Source of the DNA: Algoriphagus sp. TR-M9
GTDB lineage: Bacteria > Bacteroidota > Bacteroidia > Cytophagales > Cyclobacteriaceae
NCBI RefSeq assembly: GCF_027594545.1
Contig: NZ_CP115160.1
Span: 2,117,001 to 2,181,000, forward strand
Reading direction: 5' to 3'
DNA length: 64,000 nucleotides
A program made the position numbers and the translations under genes. This document shows, piece by piece, positions 45,257 through 54,597 of this stretch (position 1 is its first letter; each line of letters opens with the position of its first letter). The notes beneath the pieces are model-generated. The model saw only the letters and a program-made list of their open reading frames with translations, made no database searches and was not told the DNA's origin.

Positions 45257-46060
45257 ATGAAACTTAATTTAAAGAACCCCATCGCATTTTTTGACCTGGA
45301 AGCTACCGGCACCAATGTATCCACGGATCGAATCGTAGAAATAAGCATTGTAAAAGTGCAACCAGATGGTGGTCAGACCATTTTCACCAAAAAAGTAAAC
45401 CCCACTATCCCTATTCCCTTGGAATCCTCTTTGATTCACGGAATATATGATAAGGATGTACGTGAGGAACCTACTTTCAAGGATCTGGCAAGAGATATTT
45501 ATCAGTTTATAGGACAGGCAGATCTAGCAGGATTTAATGTCTTGAAGTACGATATCCCACTTTTGGTAGAGGAATTTCTGCGTGCGGGAATTGAATTTGA
45601 CCTGGACAAAAGAAACCTACTCGATGCCCAGAAAATCTTTTTCATGATGGAGAAAAGAAACCTAACTGCGGCGTACAAATTTTACTGTGGTCAAAAACTG
45701 GAAAATGCACACAGCGCAGAAGCCGATACATTGGCCACGCTGGATGTTTTCAAAGCTCAAATAGAACGTTACTTGGGTGAAGAAATGGAAGACCTACAGG
45801 GCAATGTAGTGGGGACTTTCGAAAATGACATGAAAAAACTCCACGATCTACTCAATGAAAAAATGGTGGATCTGGCAGGAAGATTTGTCTTTAACTCAGA
45901 AGGAGTGGAAGTTTTCAATTTTGGAAAGCAAAAAGGAAAACCGGTCACTCAGGTGCTAAAAGAAGAGCCGGGCTATTACGACTGGATGATGCGGGGAGAT
46001 TTCCCACTGGATACCAAGCGAAAACTCACTCAGATCAAACTGAGAGGATTTAATCAATAA
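45257..46060 (+). CDS. 3'-5' exonuclease (DnaQ/polymerase III epsilon-like)
   Basis: 267 residues from the ATG one base after the mpl stop; an upstream start would overlap mpl. The DEDDh exonuclease domain (about 1-175) has ExoI FFDLEATGT, ExoII LAGFNVLKYDIPLL and ExoIII HSAEADTLATLDVF. A C-terminal extension (about 190-267) includes FNFGKQKGKPVTQVLKEEPGYYDWMM, found in bacterial epsilon-like exonucleases of Bacteroidota. It should trim DNA 3' ends in repair or proofreading. It is co-transcribed with mpl and ends in a strong terminator. Confidence 0.92.
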   Translation: MKLNLKNPIAFFDLEATGTNVSTDRIVEISIVKVQPDGGQTIFTKKVNPTIPIPLESSLIHGIYDKDVREEPTFKDLARDIYQFIGQADLAGFNVLKYDIPLLVEEFLRAGIEFDLDKRNLLDAQKIFFMMEKRNLTAAYKFYCGQKLENAHSAEADTLATLDVFKAQIERYLGEEMEDLQGNVVGTFENDMKKLHDLLNEKMVDLAGRFVFNSEGVEVFNFGKQKGKPVTQVLKEEPGYYDWMMRGDFPLDTKRKLTQIKLRGFNQ

Positions 46061-46061
46061 C

Positions 46062-46092
46062 AAAAAACCCGACTTATTAAGTCGGGTTTTTT
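46062..46092. terminator. Bidirectional rho-independent terminator
   Basis: AAAAAACCCGACTTA, one T, and TAAGTCGGGTTTTTT form a long perfect stem directly after the exonuclease stop, with A and T runs on both sides, so it can work on either strand. It ends the mpl-exonuclease transcript. Confidence 0.92.
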
Positions 46093-46147
46093 GTTAGGAT
46101 TATTCCAGTTTTCATTAAAGTCTCGATTTTGACGGTCTAGAATATGG

Positions 46148-46294
46148 ATATCCGCTTTCTTACCAGTAGTGAGAGAAATTATGGGTTAAGGTTTCTTTCT
46201 ACGTGCTGTGGGCAGTGGACTGTTTCCGGTGGACGATTATCTGCTACCTATCCAGCCACATTCTTTAACTACTGGCATCATTACGGATAATCAT
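46148..46294 (-). repeat. Decayed copy of the dispersed intergenic repeat
   Basis: The two ends match the copy at 54409-54599: ATATCCGCTTTCTTACCAGTAG (46148) and GGCATCATTACGGATAATCATA (46273-46294). The middle is diverged. Length and end positions agree with a degraded copy in the minus orientation. Confidence 0.6.
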
Positions 46295-46303
46295 AATCTA
46301 GAA

Positions 46304-47098
46304 TTAATCTCCCTCATAGTACTTCATTGCTTCAGACATATGCTTATTCAGCTTGTCAATTCTAGTTTGAGAAGCAGGGTGGGTAGATAGAAACTCTGGC
46401 GGAGCTTGCCCATTTTCATTTGCTAGCATTCTTTCCCAGAAAAGCGGTGCTTCCCGCGGATCATACCCGGCAATAGCCATAAAAGTCAAGCCCAATTCAT
46501 CAGCCTCCAGTTCATGCTTTCTGGAAAAACTCAGCATTCCCAACTCACTACCCATACCCACAGATTGTAGGAATATCTGTTGGGTCATGGTTGGGTTTTG
46601 CCCTATGGCAGTAGATAGTACACTCACGCCCAGATTTGCAATCATTCCATTGGACATACGCTCTGCGGAATGTGAAGCCACCGCGTGGGCAATCTCATGG
46701 CCCATGACCACAGCGATACCCGTTTCACCCTGAGTCAAGGGCATGATTCCAGTATAAAATGCTACTTTCCCGCCAGGCATGCACCAGGCATTGACTTGAT
46801 CGCTTTGTAAAAGATTGAATTCCCAATCGAATGAATTGGCTAAGTCGGTATAGCCCTGGGCAGTTAGATAAGACTCTACAGCTTCTGCCATGCGTTTCCC
46901 CACATTGAGCACTTTTTGCCCATCGGCAGTATTGGTGACAACCTTTTCCTCTTTTAGCACCTGATCGTATTGCTCATTGACCATGGGCTGGATTTCTTCA
47001 TTGGACACTAAGGCTAATTGATTTCTGCCGGTCAAAGGCACTTTGGCGCAGGAATAGGCAATCAGGCCTGCACAGAAAAGTATCGCTATTTTTTTCAT
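46304..47098 (-). CDS. M48-family metallopeptidase lipoprotein
   Basis: 264 residues with a lipoprotein signal (MKKIAILFCAGLIAYSC, Cys17). The zinc site HEIAH is at 134-138, and the third ligand lies in HELEADELG. The sequence VNAWCMPGGKVAFYTG precedes the active site, as in BepA/YcaL-type exported peptidases. It should act at the outer membrane or periplasm, degrading misfolded envelope proteins. It lacks a TPR tail, so it is the short form. It is a single gene, flanked by a dispersed-repeat copy after its stop and DUF4442 divergent from its start. Confidence 0.92.
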   Translation of the reverse strand: MKKIAILFCAGLIAYSCAKVPLTGRNQLALVSNEEIQPMVNEQYDQVLKEEKVVTNTADGQKVLNVGKRMAEAVESYLTAQGYTDLANSFDWEFNLLQSDQVNAWCMPGGKVAFYTGIMPLTQGETGIAVVMGHEIAHAVASHSAERMSNGMIANLGVSVLSTAIGQNPTMTQQIFLQSVGMGSELGMLSFSRKHELEADELGLTFMAIAGYDPREAPLFWERMLANENGQAPPEFLSTHPASQTRIDKLNKHMSEAMKYYEGD

Positions 47099-47181
47099 CG
47101 TTGGATTTTTTTAAGACAATAAACCCAAATTAAATACCAGAAAGCATTTTTCACTAATTTGAAACCTTAACGAAACTCAAA

Positions 47182-47688
47182 ATGAAGGAATCAAATGCTC
47201 AAATCCCTTTAAGCTCAGCAGCTTTGTCTTATCAAAAAAAGATGCTGAATCCGATTGTTTTTTGGTTTGCCATGCTGGTGAAGCTCCCTTCGGCTGTTTT
47301 TTGGAGAATGAGAATTAAGAAACTGGATGCCGAGAAATGTGCGGTAAGCCTTCCCTTTTCCTGGCGGACCCAGAATCCTTTCAAATCCATCTACTTTGCT
47401 GCCATGGCAGGAGCAGGTGAATTGAGTACAGGTGCATTGTGCCAATTGGCGATGAGCGGAAAAGGAAAATTCTCCATGCTTGTAGTAGATTTTCGGGCAG
47501 AATATTTCAAAAAAGCCAATAGCAAAATCATTTTTACATGCAATCAAGGCCAGGAATTGGCAAAATTACTGGAATCTTTGGCTGTGGGAGAGGCAGACAA
47601 ACTCACCATGATTTCATCGGGAGTAAATCCCCAGGGAGAGGAAGTCGCGAAATTTTATGTCACCTGGTCATTCAAAAGAAAGGCTTAA
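47182..47688 (+). CDS. DUF4442 hotdog-fold protein
   Basis: 168 residues with the DUF4442 pattern: an N-terminal helix (NPIVFWFAMLVKLPSAVFW), WRTQNPFKSIYFAAMAGAGELSTGALC and a long strand ending AKFYVTWSFKRKA. The fold is that of hotdog thioesterases (YiiD-like C-terminal domain), so an acyl-CoA thioesterase role is possible but unproven. It converges with and overlaps the carboxypeptidase-regulatory gene by four bases. It starts 83 bases from the M48 peptidase gene, which is divergent. Confidence 0.82.
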   Translation: MKESNAQIPLSSAALSYQKKMLNPIVFWFAMLVKLPSAVFWRMRIKKLDAEKCAVSLPFSWRTQNPFKSIYFAAMAGAGELSTGALCQLAMSGKGKFSMLVVDFRAEYFKKANSKIIFTCNQGQELAKLLESLAVGEADKLTMISSGVNPQGEEVAKFYVTWSFKRKA

Positions 47689-48422
47689 GGAATCCAGCGT
47701 TTTTCACGAGCTATAAACTCATTCAGTGTAGCATAAACCCTGGAAGAGCTCCAATCCAAAAATTCATGGGAACTCGCTCCTTCATTGAATCGGATGATCA
47801 GGTAGTCCCAATCTTTCCGCCCCAGCTGATGTTTCACCATCAGGTTTCTGCGTACAGAATCAGATTCCACTACAGCATAGTAACCTTCCCTTCGGGCTTC
47901 CCACTCGAGTTTCTTTTGATATTGCCGCTCCTGTCGCGCTCTTTTGGTGAGTGAAGAGAGAACTCCAGCAATAGCCACTCCCCCGGTGGCATTGGGTGAA
48001 TCTAAGTAGCCTGCCGTAATTCCTGAAGAATTGCCTTTTATACGCTCCTCCTCAGGATTCACGACAACTAATTTCCCATCTATGAACCGAAATGAATAAG
48101 GTTCAGACTTCACCTCAAACGTAGGCAAAAGTCTGGCTTGATCCTGGATTTGTAACTGTAGGTATCGCTCCTCACCCAGCACCAGTTTCTGATCAAAAAA
48201 TCCGGGATAGCTCAGTTTCAAGGTATCCCCTTTCGCTGCAATCACTGAAAAGTAGCCGCGCACATTCGTAGAGTCAGAAGATTCCTTGCCTATCACCTGT
48301 ACAAAAACTCCTTCCAAATAATTCTTGTCCGACCAGTCCAGCACATTTCCTGAATAGGTGGCCTGAGCCAAAGCTCCCTGCGCAAAGCCAAAGAATAGCA
48401 AGAGTAGTAACTTAAATTTCAT
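47685..48422 (-). CDS. Carboxypeptidase-regulatory-like domain protein
   Basis: 245 residues with a signal peptide (MKFKLLLLLFFGFAQGALAQ). The first domain (about 21-100) is a CarboxypepD_reg-like beta-sandwich: TYSGNVLDWSDKNYLEGVFVQV, VRGYFSVIAAKGDTLKLSYPGFF. The rest has coiled, basic stretches (LTKRARQERQYQKKLEWEARREGYYA) and ends with a charged C-terminus. Such proteins sit in the periplasm or outer membrane and are common in Bacteroidota. No TonB plug or barrel follows. It converges with the DUF4442 gene. Confidence 0.75.
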   Translation of the reverse strand: MKFKLLLLLFFGFAQGALAQATYSGNVLDWSDKNYLEGVFVQVIGKESSDSTNVRGYFSVIAAKGDTLKLSYPGFFDQKLVLGEERYLQLQIQDQARLLPTFEVKSEPYSFRFIDGKLVVVNPEEERIKGNSSGITAGYLDSPNATGGVAIAGVLSSLTKRARQERQYQKKLEWEARREGYYAVVESDSVRRNLMVKHQLGRKDWDYLIIRFNEGASSHEFLDWSSSRVYATLNEFIAREKRWIP

Positions 48423-48537
48423 CAAGTCTGAAAATTAGGAGTGAAAACGCTACAGATAAAATCTGGGGAGTTAAAGAAACTTAAGCAAATCGAATTTGTA
48501 TGTTTACTCACAAAATTATCCTGCCTAATTTTGCTTT

Positions 48538-49416
48538 ATGAACCACCAACTGACTCGCCTAGCCCCCACTCCCAGTGGTTTTTTACACTTGGGAAACCTG
48601 TATTCCTTTCTGCTTACCCAGGCGCTGGCAGAAAAAACCGGAGCTAAAATCCTGCTCAGAATAGACGATCTGGATCGGGAAAGGTATCAGGCAGCATATG
48701 TTCAGGATATTTTTGACACGTTGGATTTTATGGAGATCAGGTATGATATGGGCCCAAAAACCCTGAGTGAATTTGAAAAGGAATGGTCTCAAATCCACAG
48801 AATGGATAAGTACCGGGAAGCATTGGAGATCCTAAGTGCTAAAGGGGCAGTATTTGCCTGTGAATGCAGCCGGAAGAAAATCCAGCAATACGATTCCTCA
48901 GGCTATTACCTGGGGCTTTGCCAAACGCTGCGCATTCCTCTGGACAAAGAAAACACCTCTTGGAGAATGGATACTTTTGAGACGGATTTCATCAAAATGA
49001 AGTCCTACCCGGGTGAAACCAAATCCTACACCATGCCTCATGATACCGCATTTTTTGTGGTGAGAAAGCGGGATGGACTGCCCGCTTACCAACTGAGCTC
49101 TGTGGTCGATGACCTGCATTTTGGGGTTGATTTGATTGTGCGGGGAAAGGATCTGCAGAGTTCTACCTTGGCTCAACTGATGCTTTCAGGATCACTGGAG
49201 CAGCCAAAATTTAACGAAAGTACCTTTCACCATCACCCCCTATTAAAAGGTGCCAAAAACAAAAAGCTATCCAAATCTGCTGGGGACACTTCCATACAGT
49301 TTCTACGAAAGGAAGGCAAAAAGCCTGCAGACCTATACCGGATTTTAGGAAAAATGATGGGAGCTAAAGAACAGGTTTCCAGCTATGGTGAGTTTAAAGA
49401 GCTGTTGGATATTTAA
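48538..49416 (+). CDS. Glutamyl-Q tRNA(Asp) synthetase-like protein
   Basis: 292 residues of the glutamyl-tRNA synthetase catalytic core without an anticodon-binding domain. The class I HIGH motif is HLGN (in APTPSGFLHLGNLYS), and the KMSKS motif is KKLSKSAGD near residue 242. A zinc-site-like CEC and later YYLGLC occur at about 107-130. This matches the GluQ (YadB) type, which attaches Glu to queuosine in tRNA(Asp). It is not a full GltX. It lies upstream of a terminator shared with the convergent S10 peptidase gene. Confidence 0.85.
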   Translation: MNHQLTRLAPTPSGFLHLGNLYSFLLTQALAEKTGAKILLRIDDLDRERYQAAYVQDIFDTLDFMEIRYDMGPKTLSEFEKEWSQIHRMDKYREALEILSAKGAVFACECSRKKIQQYDSSGYYLGLCQTLRIPLDKENTSWRMDTFETDFIKMKSYPGETKSYTMPHDTAFFVVRKRDGLPAYQLSSVVDDLHFGVDLIVRGKDLQSSTLAQLMLSGSLEQPKFNESTFHHHPLLKGAKNKKLSKSAGDTSIQFLRKEGKKPADLYRILGKMMGAKEQVSSYGEFKELLDI

Positions 49417-49436
49417 TATGACTAGTCCTTTTCACT

Positions 49437-49462
49437 AAAAAAAGCCGACTCTCGCCGGCTTC
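49437..49462 (-). terminator. Terminator of the S10 peptidase gene
   Basis: On the minus strand AAGCCGGCGAGAGTCGGCTT forms a five to six base-pair stem followed by TTTTTTT. It lies 20 bases after the S10 peptidase stop. On the plus strand the downstream sequence is TCTTTCC, so termination of the gluQ-like gene is weaker. Confidence 0.75.
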
Positions 49463-49481
49463 TTTCCATTTAAAGATAACA

Positions 49482-50963
49482 TTAATCATACTTCGCCGGC
49501 ATATCCGGTGCTACCATGGAGTTTTGGATGAATTCACGAATGTCTTCATTGGAAGTCTCCAGGTCTTCAGCTCTCAGATACATCATGTGACCGCTTCTGT
49601 AGCCTTTCCAGGATATTCTATCTGACATTCTCCCCGTAGGATCAATCTGCCACATGTTGTATTTGGCATTGAAAAAGTCTGTCCCTCCATCATAAAGTCC
49701 AGACTGTACCATCACATGCAAATAGGGATTGGAACGCATGGCCGTACCCAGATCGTAACCGGTGTTTTCATTAGAACGATCCCAAGGATGCACTGGCCCG
49801 AAGAGATTGTAAGTCAGGTCAGTTTCATAGTTCAAATGCTCACGGGCATAGATCTGAAATGAAGGTGCAAATGCATGGTTCCAAGAAGTCAGTGCAGGGT
49901 CAAAATCTGGTCTGGAACCTGTCCCGGCATAATCAAATCCCTTGTACCTGCTATCCAATCTGCCTATGGTCATTCCCTCATCTCGAAGTAGCTCCTTCCA
50001 AAAGAAATTAGTCGGAATCAATAGATTGTGCTCCAAAACCACCTGCTTGCTCAATCCGGAATAATGCGCATATTTCGTAGCGATCTCCTCCCGTTCTGCT
50101 GCAGAAAGGGTTCCTCCCTTAACTACGGCAGGTATTAGTTCATTAATAGTAAAAGCTTCTACCTCCGGCAAAAACTCATCTAAATCCTGATTTTGAAGGT
50201 CAGCATCAAGTGCCTCATGATACCAGGCAGTAGCGGCATAATAGGGAAGGTAATTAGAGGTATGAATGATATCCCCACGCTCTATCCCCAGCTCTGTAGG
50301 TGACACCAAGATCACTCCGTTGAAATACATCCAGTGCGAACTTTGAAGTCTTGCGACCAATCCAGCCACACGGGTAGTACCGTAGCTTTCACCGATCAGG
50401 TACTTTGGCGAAGCCCAACGACCCGCCCTGGTCACGAAAGTATTGACCCAGTCTGCCAGATACCTGATATCCGAATTGATCCCAAAAAAAGTCTTTCGGT
50501 CCACTTCCGGATCTACAATCCTAGAATACCCGGTATTTACCGGATCTACGTACAGGATATCCGCTACATCCAGGATGGAGTGTGGGTTTGACTTGACACC
50601 ATAAGGCTGTAAAGGATAGCCCTCATCATCGATTTTCAGAACTACCGGTCCTGTGTAGGCGATATGCATCCAGATAGATGCCGATCCTGGTCCGCCATTG
50701 AAGGAGATTACCAAAGGTCTGGTGCTTTTGTCGGAGACATCCGTACGCTCATAGTAGGTGTAAAACAAGGAGGCGATTGGCTTGCCATCTTCGCCCCATA
50801 CCGGCTGAGTGCCCGCTGTTGCTTTGTAAGGCACTTTTTTGCCTTTGATAGTCGTCTCGTGACTGGTTTCTACTTTGGACTCTATTTCGATCTGCCGCTC
50901 GACCTGGGCTTGAACCCATCCCAGACAAAACATAAATAGAAATGTAAAACTAAATTTTCTCAT
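49482..50963 (-). CDS. S10-family serine carboxypeptidase-like protein
   Basis: 493 residues with a signal peptide (MRKFSFTFLFMFCLGWVQAQ). It shows NGGPGSAS (oxyanion, 89-96), the nucleophile Ser193 in IGESYGTTR, the catalytic Asp in SGLYDGGTDF and the His in YRSGHMMY. All S10 catalytic elements are present. S10 peptidases act at low pH on C-terminal residues; this exported form should digest periplasmic or external peptides. It is a single gene with its own terminator. The upstream gap to the ion-channel gene is 87 bases. Confidence 0.92.
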   Translation of the reverse strand: MRKFSFTFLFMFCLGWVQAQVERQIEIESKVETSHETTIKGKKVPYKATAGTQPVWGEDGKPIASLFYTYYERTDVSDKSTRPLVISFNGGPGSASIWMHIAYTGPVVLKIDDEGYPLQPYGVKSNPHSILDVADILYVDPVNTGYSRIVDPEVDRKTFFGINSDIRYLADWVNTFVTRAGRWASPKYLIGESYGTTRVAGLVARLQSSHWMYFNGVILVSPTELGIERGDIIHTSNYLPYYAATAWYHEALDADLQNQDLDEFLPEVEAFTINELIPAVVKGGTLSAAEREEIATKYAHYSGLSKQVVLEHNLLIPTNFFWKELLRDEGMTIGRLDSRYKGFDYAGTGSRPDFDPALTSWNHAFAPSFQIYAREHLNYETDLTYNLFGPVHPWDRSNENTGYDLGTAMRSNPYLHVMVQSGLYDGGTDFFNAKYNMWQIDPTGRMSDRISWKGYRSGHMMYLRAEDLETSNEDIREFIQNSMVAPDMPAKYD

Positions 50964-51050
50964 AAAGTTGGGGTTAATGTGTACTGAATTTGAAACTACT
51001 ACTAGAATTTCAATTCAAATGATTTATTACATCAATGGAGCCTTCCTTGT

Positions 51051-51749
51051 TTAACTTTTACCGACGGAAACCAGTCTGGCGATCACCACAGCCGGGTAGA
51101 GTATTCCAATAGTAGACAGTAGCACGGAAAGCATTTTGGCCATAATCTGAATGGGATACAGATCCCCAAATCCCACGGTGGTCAGGGATACCAAGCTGAA
51201 ATAAATATAAAGCGCAAAGTCCTTGTCTATCCCCGTCAACTCGATATCACCTCCTATTCCTGATCCTGTGGTCAAATAGATAATTTCAAACAAAAATGCA
51301 CCCAGAATGGCGACCAGCAAATACACATTGATTGCTCCGATAATCCTGTAAATATTTACTTCATAATCCCGAAACAAAAGCCTAATATTCAATGATATAA
51401 AAACAATCATATTTAGTAAACCTACTACTCTTTCGGCCAAGTAATATTCAAAATCATAGCTGGAAAACCTGATAATTCTAAGCGTAAGTTGCGTAAAGAA
51501 AAGCACGGCTGTCAGCGCAATTAGCCATTTTTTCCGGGAGGACCAAATCCCGGTAAAGAACAAAAACAGAAATGCTGAATTGACGAAAAGCGCATGCACA
51601 TGACCGTACTCGATCAGAATCGGCAGTACAAAAACTGTGAACACCAGGATCAACAGCAGGACAGAAAAACTGGCATCAGTCAGCCAATAATTGGTGAAGG
51701 AATTCACCACATACTTCACCTGTCTTTTACCTTTCCCAAATTGGTCCAT
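51051..51749 (-). CDS. Two-pore-domain-like potassium channel
   Basis: 232 residues with about six hydrophobic segments. The pore signature is SLTTVGFGDLYPIQ (about 195-208), a potassium-selective filter preceded by a pore helix and followed by a final helix. The N-terminal helices form a small voltage-sensor-like or linker bundle without the charged S4 pattern. No regulatory C-terminal domain is present. It should form a tetrameric K+ channel. It precedes a DinB gene and ends 87 bases after the S10 gene start, all on the minus strand. Confidence 0.88.
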   Translation of the reverse strand: MDQFGKGKRQVKYVVNSFTNYWLTDASFSVLLLILVFTVFVLPILIEYGHVHALFVNSAFLFLFFTGIWSSRKKWLIALTAVLFFTQLTLRIIRFSSYDFEYYLAERVVGLLNMIVFISLNIRLLFRDYEVNIYRIIGAINVYLLVAILGAFLFEIIYLTTGSGIGGDIELTGIDKDFALYIYFSLVSLTTVGFGDLYPIQIMAKMLSVLLSTIGILYPAVVIARLVSVGKS

Positions 51750-51759
51750 ACTTTTTTAA

Positions 51760-52275
51760 TTAATAGCGCGCTCTCAAAATTTGCAAGTGATGGGCAAAAT
51801 GACCGGGAATGATCCAAAGCAATGCTCTCGGAGTAATCGAGTTACCATCTGCACTGCCAACCAAATCCAGGCTTCCATCAGGAAGAATTTTCAGCATACT
51901 GATCAATGACAAACGCTGAGCTACAAAATTATCCAAAAGGTCCGCTATAGAAACCTTACCAAATTTGCCATTCACCACATAGGGATCCTGATCAAAACCT
52001 GGAAGGGAAGCTTTCTCCCCTCTTGCGATACAGAGTGCCCGAAAGGCCATGATCCGCTCTGTATCTATAATGTGTCCCAGCACTTCTTTGGGGGTCCATT
52101 TACCCAACTCATAGGGCTGATCTACCCACCCGTCAGCTTTGGAGGAGAAAAATTGAACCAAATGATCTGTTTGTTCTAAAAGCTGCTCTTCGTAATTATT
52201 ACCGGAAGTTTGTTTCAAGTAAGTCGAAAAAAAAGCTGAATAATCCCCTTCTTTCGGTTGTTCTATGGTTTTCAT
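51760..52275 (-). CDS. DinB-family (metal-dependent hydrolase fold) protein
   Basis: 171 residues of the DinB/YfiT four-helix-bundle family. The three metal-ligand His positions appear as LEQTDHLVQFF, WTPKEVLGHIIDTER and PGHFAHHLQIL. Members act as metal-dependent transferases or in thiol-cofactor chemistry such as bacillithiol transfer, but the substrate here is unknown. It starts ten bases upstream of the ion-channel gene on the minus strand, so the two are co-transcribed. No signal peptide, so it is cytosolic. Confidence 0.88.
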   Translation of the reverse strand: MKTIEQPKEGDYSAFFSTYLKQTSGNNYEEQLLEQTDHLVQFFSSKADGWVDQPYELGKWTPKEVLGHIIDTERIMAFRALCIARGEKASLPGFDQDPYVVNGKFGKVSIADLLDNFVAQRLSLISMLKILPDGSLDLVGSADGNSITPRALLWIIPGHFAHHLQILRARY

Positions 52276-52343
52276 GTAATAATTCTTTCGCTTAAATAAG
52301 TATGTGATAAATTTAAAGCATAAGTATAAACCCCTACCATAAT

Positions 52344-53690
52344 ATGACTAAAAAATTACTGATTATTGCGCTTTTGGCTTTGGTCCAAAATTCATTCAGC
52401 CAAACCATCATCCATAGAAATGCCGAAATTGAAGAGATGGTCTCTGAAATTTCTGCTGATTCCCTAGAGCATCATGTCCGGCAACTGGCATCATTTAACA
52501 CGCGTCATACCTTGAGTCAAGATGAAGTAAATGGTATGCCCGCTGCGCAAAATTATGTTTTGTCCAAGTTTAATCACTTTGCGAAGCAATCCGGAGGAAG
52601 GATGTCTGCGGAAATCGAAGCCTTCACCATTCCAGCAGATGACAGAAGAATCCAAGTTGACTCCCCCGGCGCCAATGTAATCGCTACTTTGAAGGGGACA
52701 AATCCTGCCGATGACCGTATTTTTATTATTTCGGCGCATATGGACTCTAGAAATAAAGATGTAATGGATGCCGAAAACCCTGCTCCGGGGGCAAATGACG
52801 ATGGAAGCGGCACGGCTGCCGTAATAGAGCTGGCCAGGGTTATGGCCTCGCATGAATTCTCCGCGACCATTCTTTTTGTGGCATTTACCGGAGAGGAACA
52901 GGGGCTAAAAGGCGCCACCTATCTGGCTGAAAAGGCCAAGGAAAATAATTGGAACCTAGCTGCTATACTGAATAATGACATAGTGGGCAACAGTGAATCC
53001 TCAGAAACTTTGCTGAAGGATAACTTGAAGCTGCGGGTATTTTCAGAAACCATTCCCCTAGCTGAGACGGAGCGAGAAGCAGCGGTACGCAGATATACTA
53101 ACGCTGACAATGACAGCAAATCCCGACAGCTAGCGCGATATGTAAAGGAAGTCGGGGAGCGCTACGTAGACCAATTTGAAATCAAGCTGATCTATAGAAG
53201 TGATCGATTTCTTCGGGGAGGAGATCAGACACCCTTTGCCAGAAATGGTTTTACTGCAGTTCGCATCAGCGAAATGAATGAAAACTACATTCATCAGCAT
53301 GAAAATGTACGCGTAGAAGATGGTGTGCAGTACGGCGATTTACCCGAGTTCATGGATTTTGAATACCTCAGAAAAGTAGCCGGAGTGAATCTTGCCGCTT
53401 TGGCCAATCTTGCCAATTCACCTAGCCTACCAGAGGAGGTAAGAATCGATGTGCGTAGCTTAAGCAATAAGTCCAGTTTGCTTTGGAAAGCACCTCAAAT
53501 AGGCAATGTAAAGGGTTACTATGTACTCATGCGCGAAACCTCCTCTCCTATGTGGGAAAAGAAATTTTTCACCACAGACACCAGCTTGACAGTTCCTTAT
53601 TCCAAAGACAACTATTTCTTTGCGGTACAGGCGGTGTCCGAATCCGGTGCAGAGAGTTTGGCTGTATTCCCGACACCTTTGACCAGGTAA
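52344..53690 (+). CDS. M28-family zinc peptidase with C-terminal beta domain
   Basis: 448 residues with a signal peptide (MTKKLLIIALLALVQNSFSQ). The M28 core has SAHMDSRNKD, PGANDDGSGTAAVIELAR (metal-binding Asp), FTGEEQGLKGATYLAEK (Glu pair) and the last ligand region EMNENYIHQHENVRVED. The C-terminal 80 residues (LLWKAPQIGNVKGYYVLMRE onward) look like a fibronectin type III or similar beta-sandwich. It is an exported aminopeptidase, different from the M28 protein at 31885. Its start is 68 bases from the DinB gene, which is divergent. Confidence 0.92.
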   Translation: MTKKLLIIALLALVQNSFSQTIIHRNAEIEEMVSEISADSLEHHVRQLASFNTRHTLSQDEVNGMPAAQNYVLSKFNHFAKQSGGRMSAEIEAFTIPADDRRIQVDSPGANVIATLKGTNPADDRIFIISAHMDSRNKDVMDAENPAPGANDDGSGTAAVIELARVMASHEFSATILFVAFTGEEQGLKGATYLAEKAKENNWNLAAILNNDIVGNSESSETLLKDNLKLRVFSETIPLAETEREAAVRRYTNADNDSKSRQLARYVKEVGERYVDQFEIKLIYRSDRFLRGGDQTPFARNGFTAVRISEMNENYIHQHENVRVEDGVQYGDLPEFMDFEYLRKVAGVNLAALANLANSPSLPEEVRIDVRSLSNKSSLLWKAPQIGNVKGYYVLMRETSSPMWEKKFFTTDTSLTVPYSKDNYFFAVQAVSESGAESLAVFPTPLTR

Positions 53691-53854
53691 GGGAATTCTT
53701 CCTGATGCACGCCACTCAATCAAAAGAAAGGTTCTTTGCAGCACATTGGATATGCAGACAATTTTAAATTATACTCATTCCAAATTCAGCAGGAATGCAT
53801 TAGATGTGGAACTGTAATCACTATATTTAGTTTAATAATACAAATACGAAAACT

Positions 53855-54400
53855 ATGAAAACTAAAGAAATTGTAACGCTTCAGCGTTCCTTATTAGTCG
53901 ATACAGAAAAACTGCTGAACAATCAGGTCGCAATGGAAGGTAAATCTTCTGCATACTACCTTTCTATGGCATCTTGGTGTCACATGATGGGCTATGAAAA
54001 TGCTGCAAAATACCTCTACACCCATGCGGATGAGGAAAGAATGCACATGATGAAAATCTTCCAATACATCAACGAGGCTGGAGGCCACGCCATACAGCCA
54101 GAGATCAGTGACATCCGTCATAACTTCAATTCACTACGCGAGGTATTTGAACTAATCCTGGAGCACGAAATCAATGTCACTAAGTCTATTAACTTGATCG
54201 TAGATCACGCCTTTACCAAAAAAGACTTTGCGACTTTCAGCTTCATGCAGTGGTATGTGACTGAACAAAGAGAGGAAGAAACCATGTCCAGAAGAGCCCT
54301 GGAGCTATTTGATATTATAGGTGAAGAAGGAGTTGGACTTTGGACCATCGATCAGGAGTTAGGCAAGCTCCACGATGCTGCACATCCGCAGCAAGCTTAA
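53855..54400 (+). CDS. ftnA: Ferritin (bacterial non-haem type)
   Basis: 181 residues with the four-helix ferritin fold. Ferroxidase ligands are seen in AMEGKSSAYYLSMASW (Glu on helix A), ADEERMHMMKIF (Glu and His on helix B), LEHEINVTKSI (Glu on helix C) and QWYVTEQREEETM (Glu on helix D). It stores iron as a 24-mer without haem. It stands alone, downstream of the M28 peptidase, with an AT-rich leader. A dispersed repeat copy and a terminator follow. Iron-dependent regulation is likely but no Fur-box was recognised. Confidence 0.93.
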   Translation: MKTKEIVTLQRSLLVDTEKLLNNQVAMEGKSSAYYLSMASWCHMMGYENAAKYLYTHADEERMHMMKIFQYINEAGGHAIQPEISDIRHNFNSLREVFELILEHEINVTKSINLIVDHAFTKKDFATFSFMQWYVTEQREEETMSRRALELFDIIGEEGVGLWTIDQELGKLHDAAHPQQA

Positions 54401-54462
54401 TAGTTAATATGATTATCCGCAATGACGCCCGTCACCTTAGATCCTTCGCATATCTGGTCGGA

Positions 54463-54597
54463 AGACCGATACTACGACTGCGCTCAGTACAAGTGACCGA
54501 AGACTCCCGCAGGAGCGGGACAGGCTGAAGTGGCCTCAATTCTAAAGTTTAACATGTGCTTTATTGCTTTAGCCTCATTACTGGAAGAAAAGCGGAT
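54463..54597 (+). repeat. Dispersed intergenic repeat, copy 2
   Basis: This 135-base stretch matches the reverse complement of 11171-11306. It begins AGACCGATACTACGACTGCG and ends AAAGCGGAT. A longer unit, 54409-54599, shares both ends with the decayed copy at 46148-46294. It lies between the ferritin gene and its terminator. Confidence 0.85.

Noticed and set aside
48526..48533. TAATTTTG as a promoter box for the GluQ-like gene
   Set aside because: It ends five bases before the start codon, too close to serve that start.
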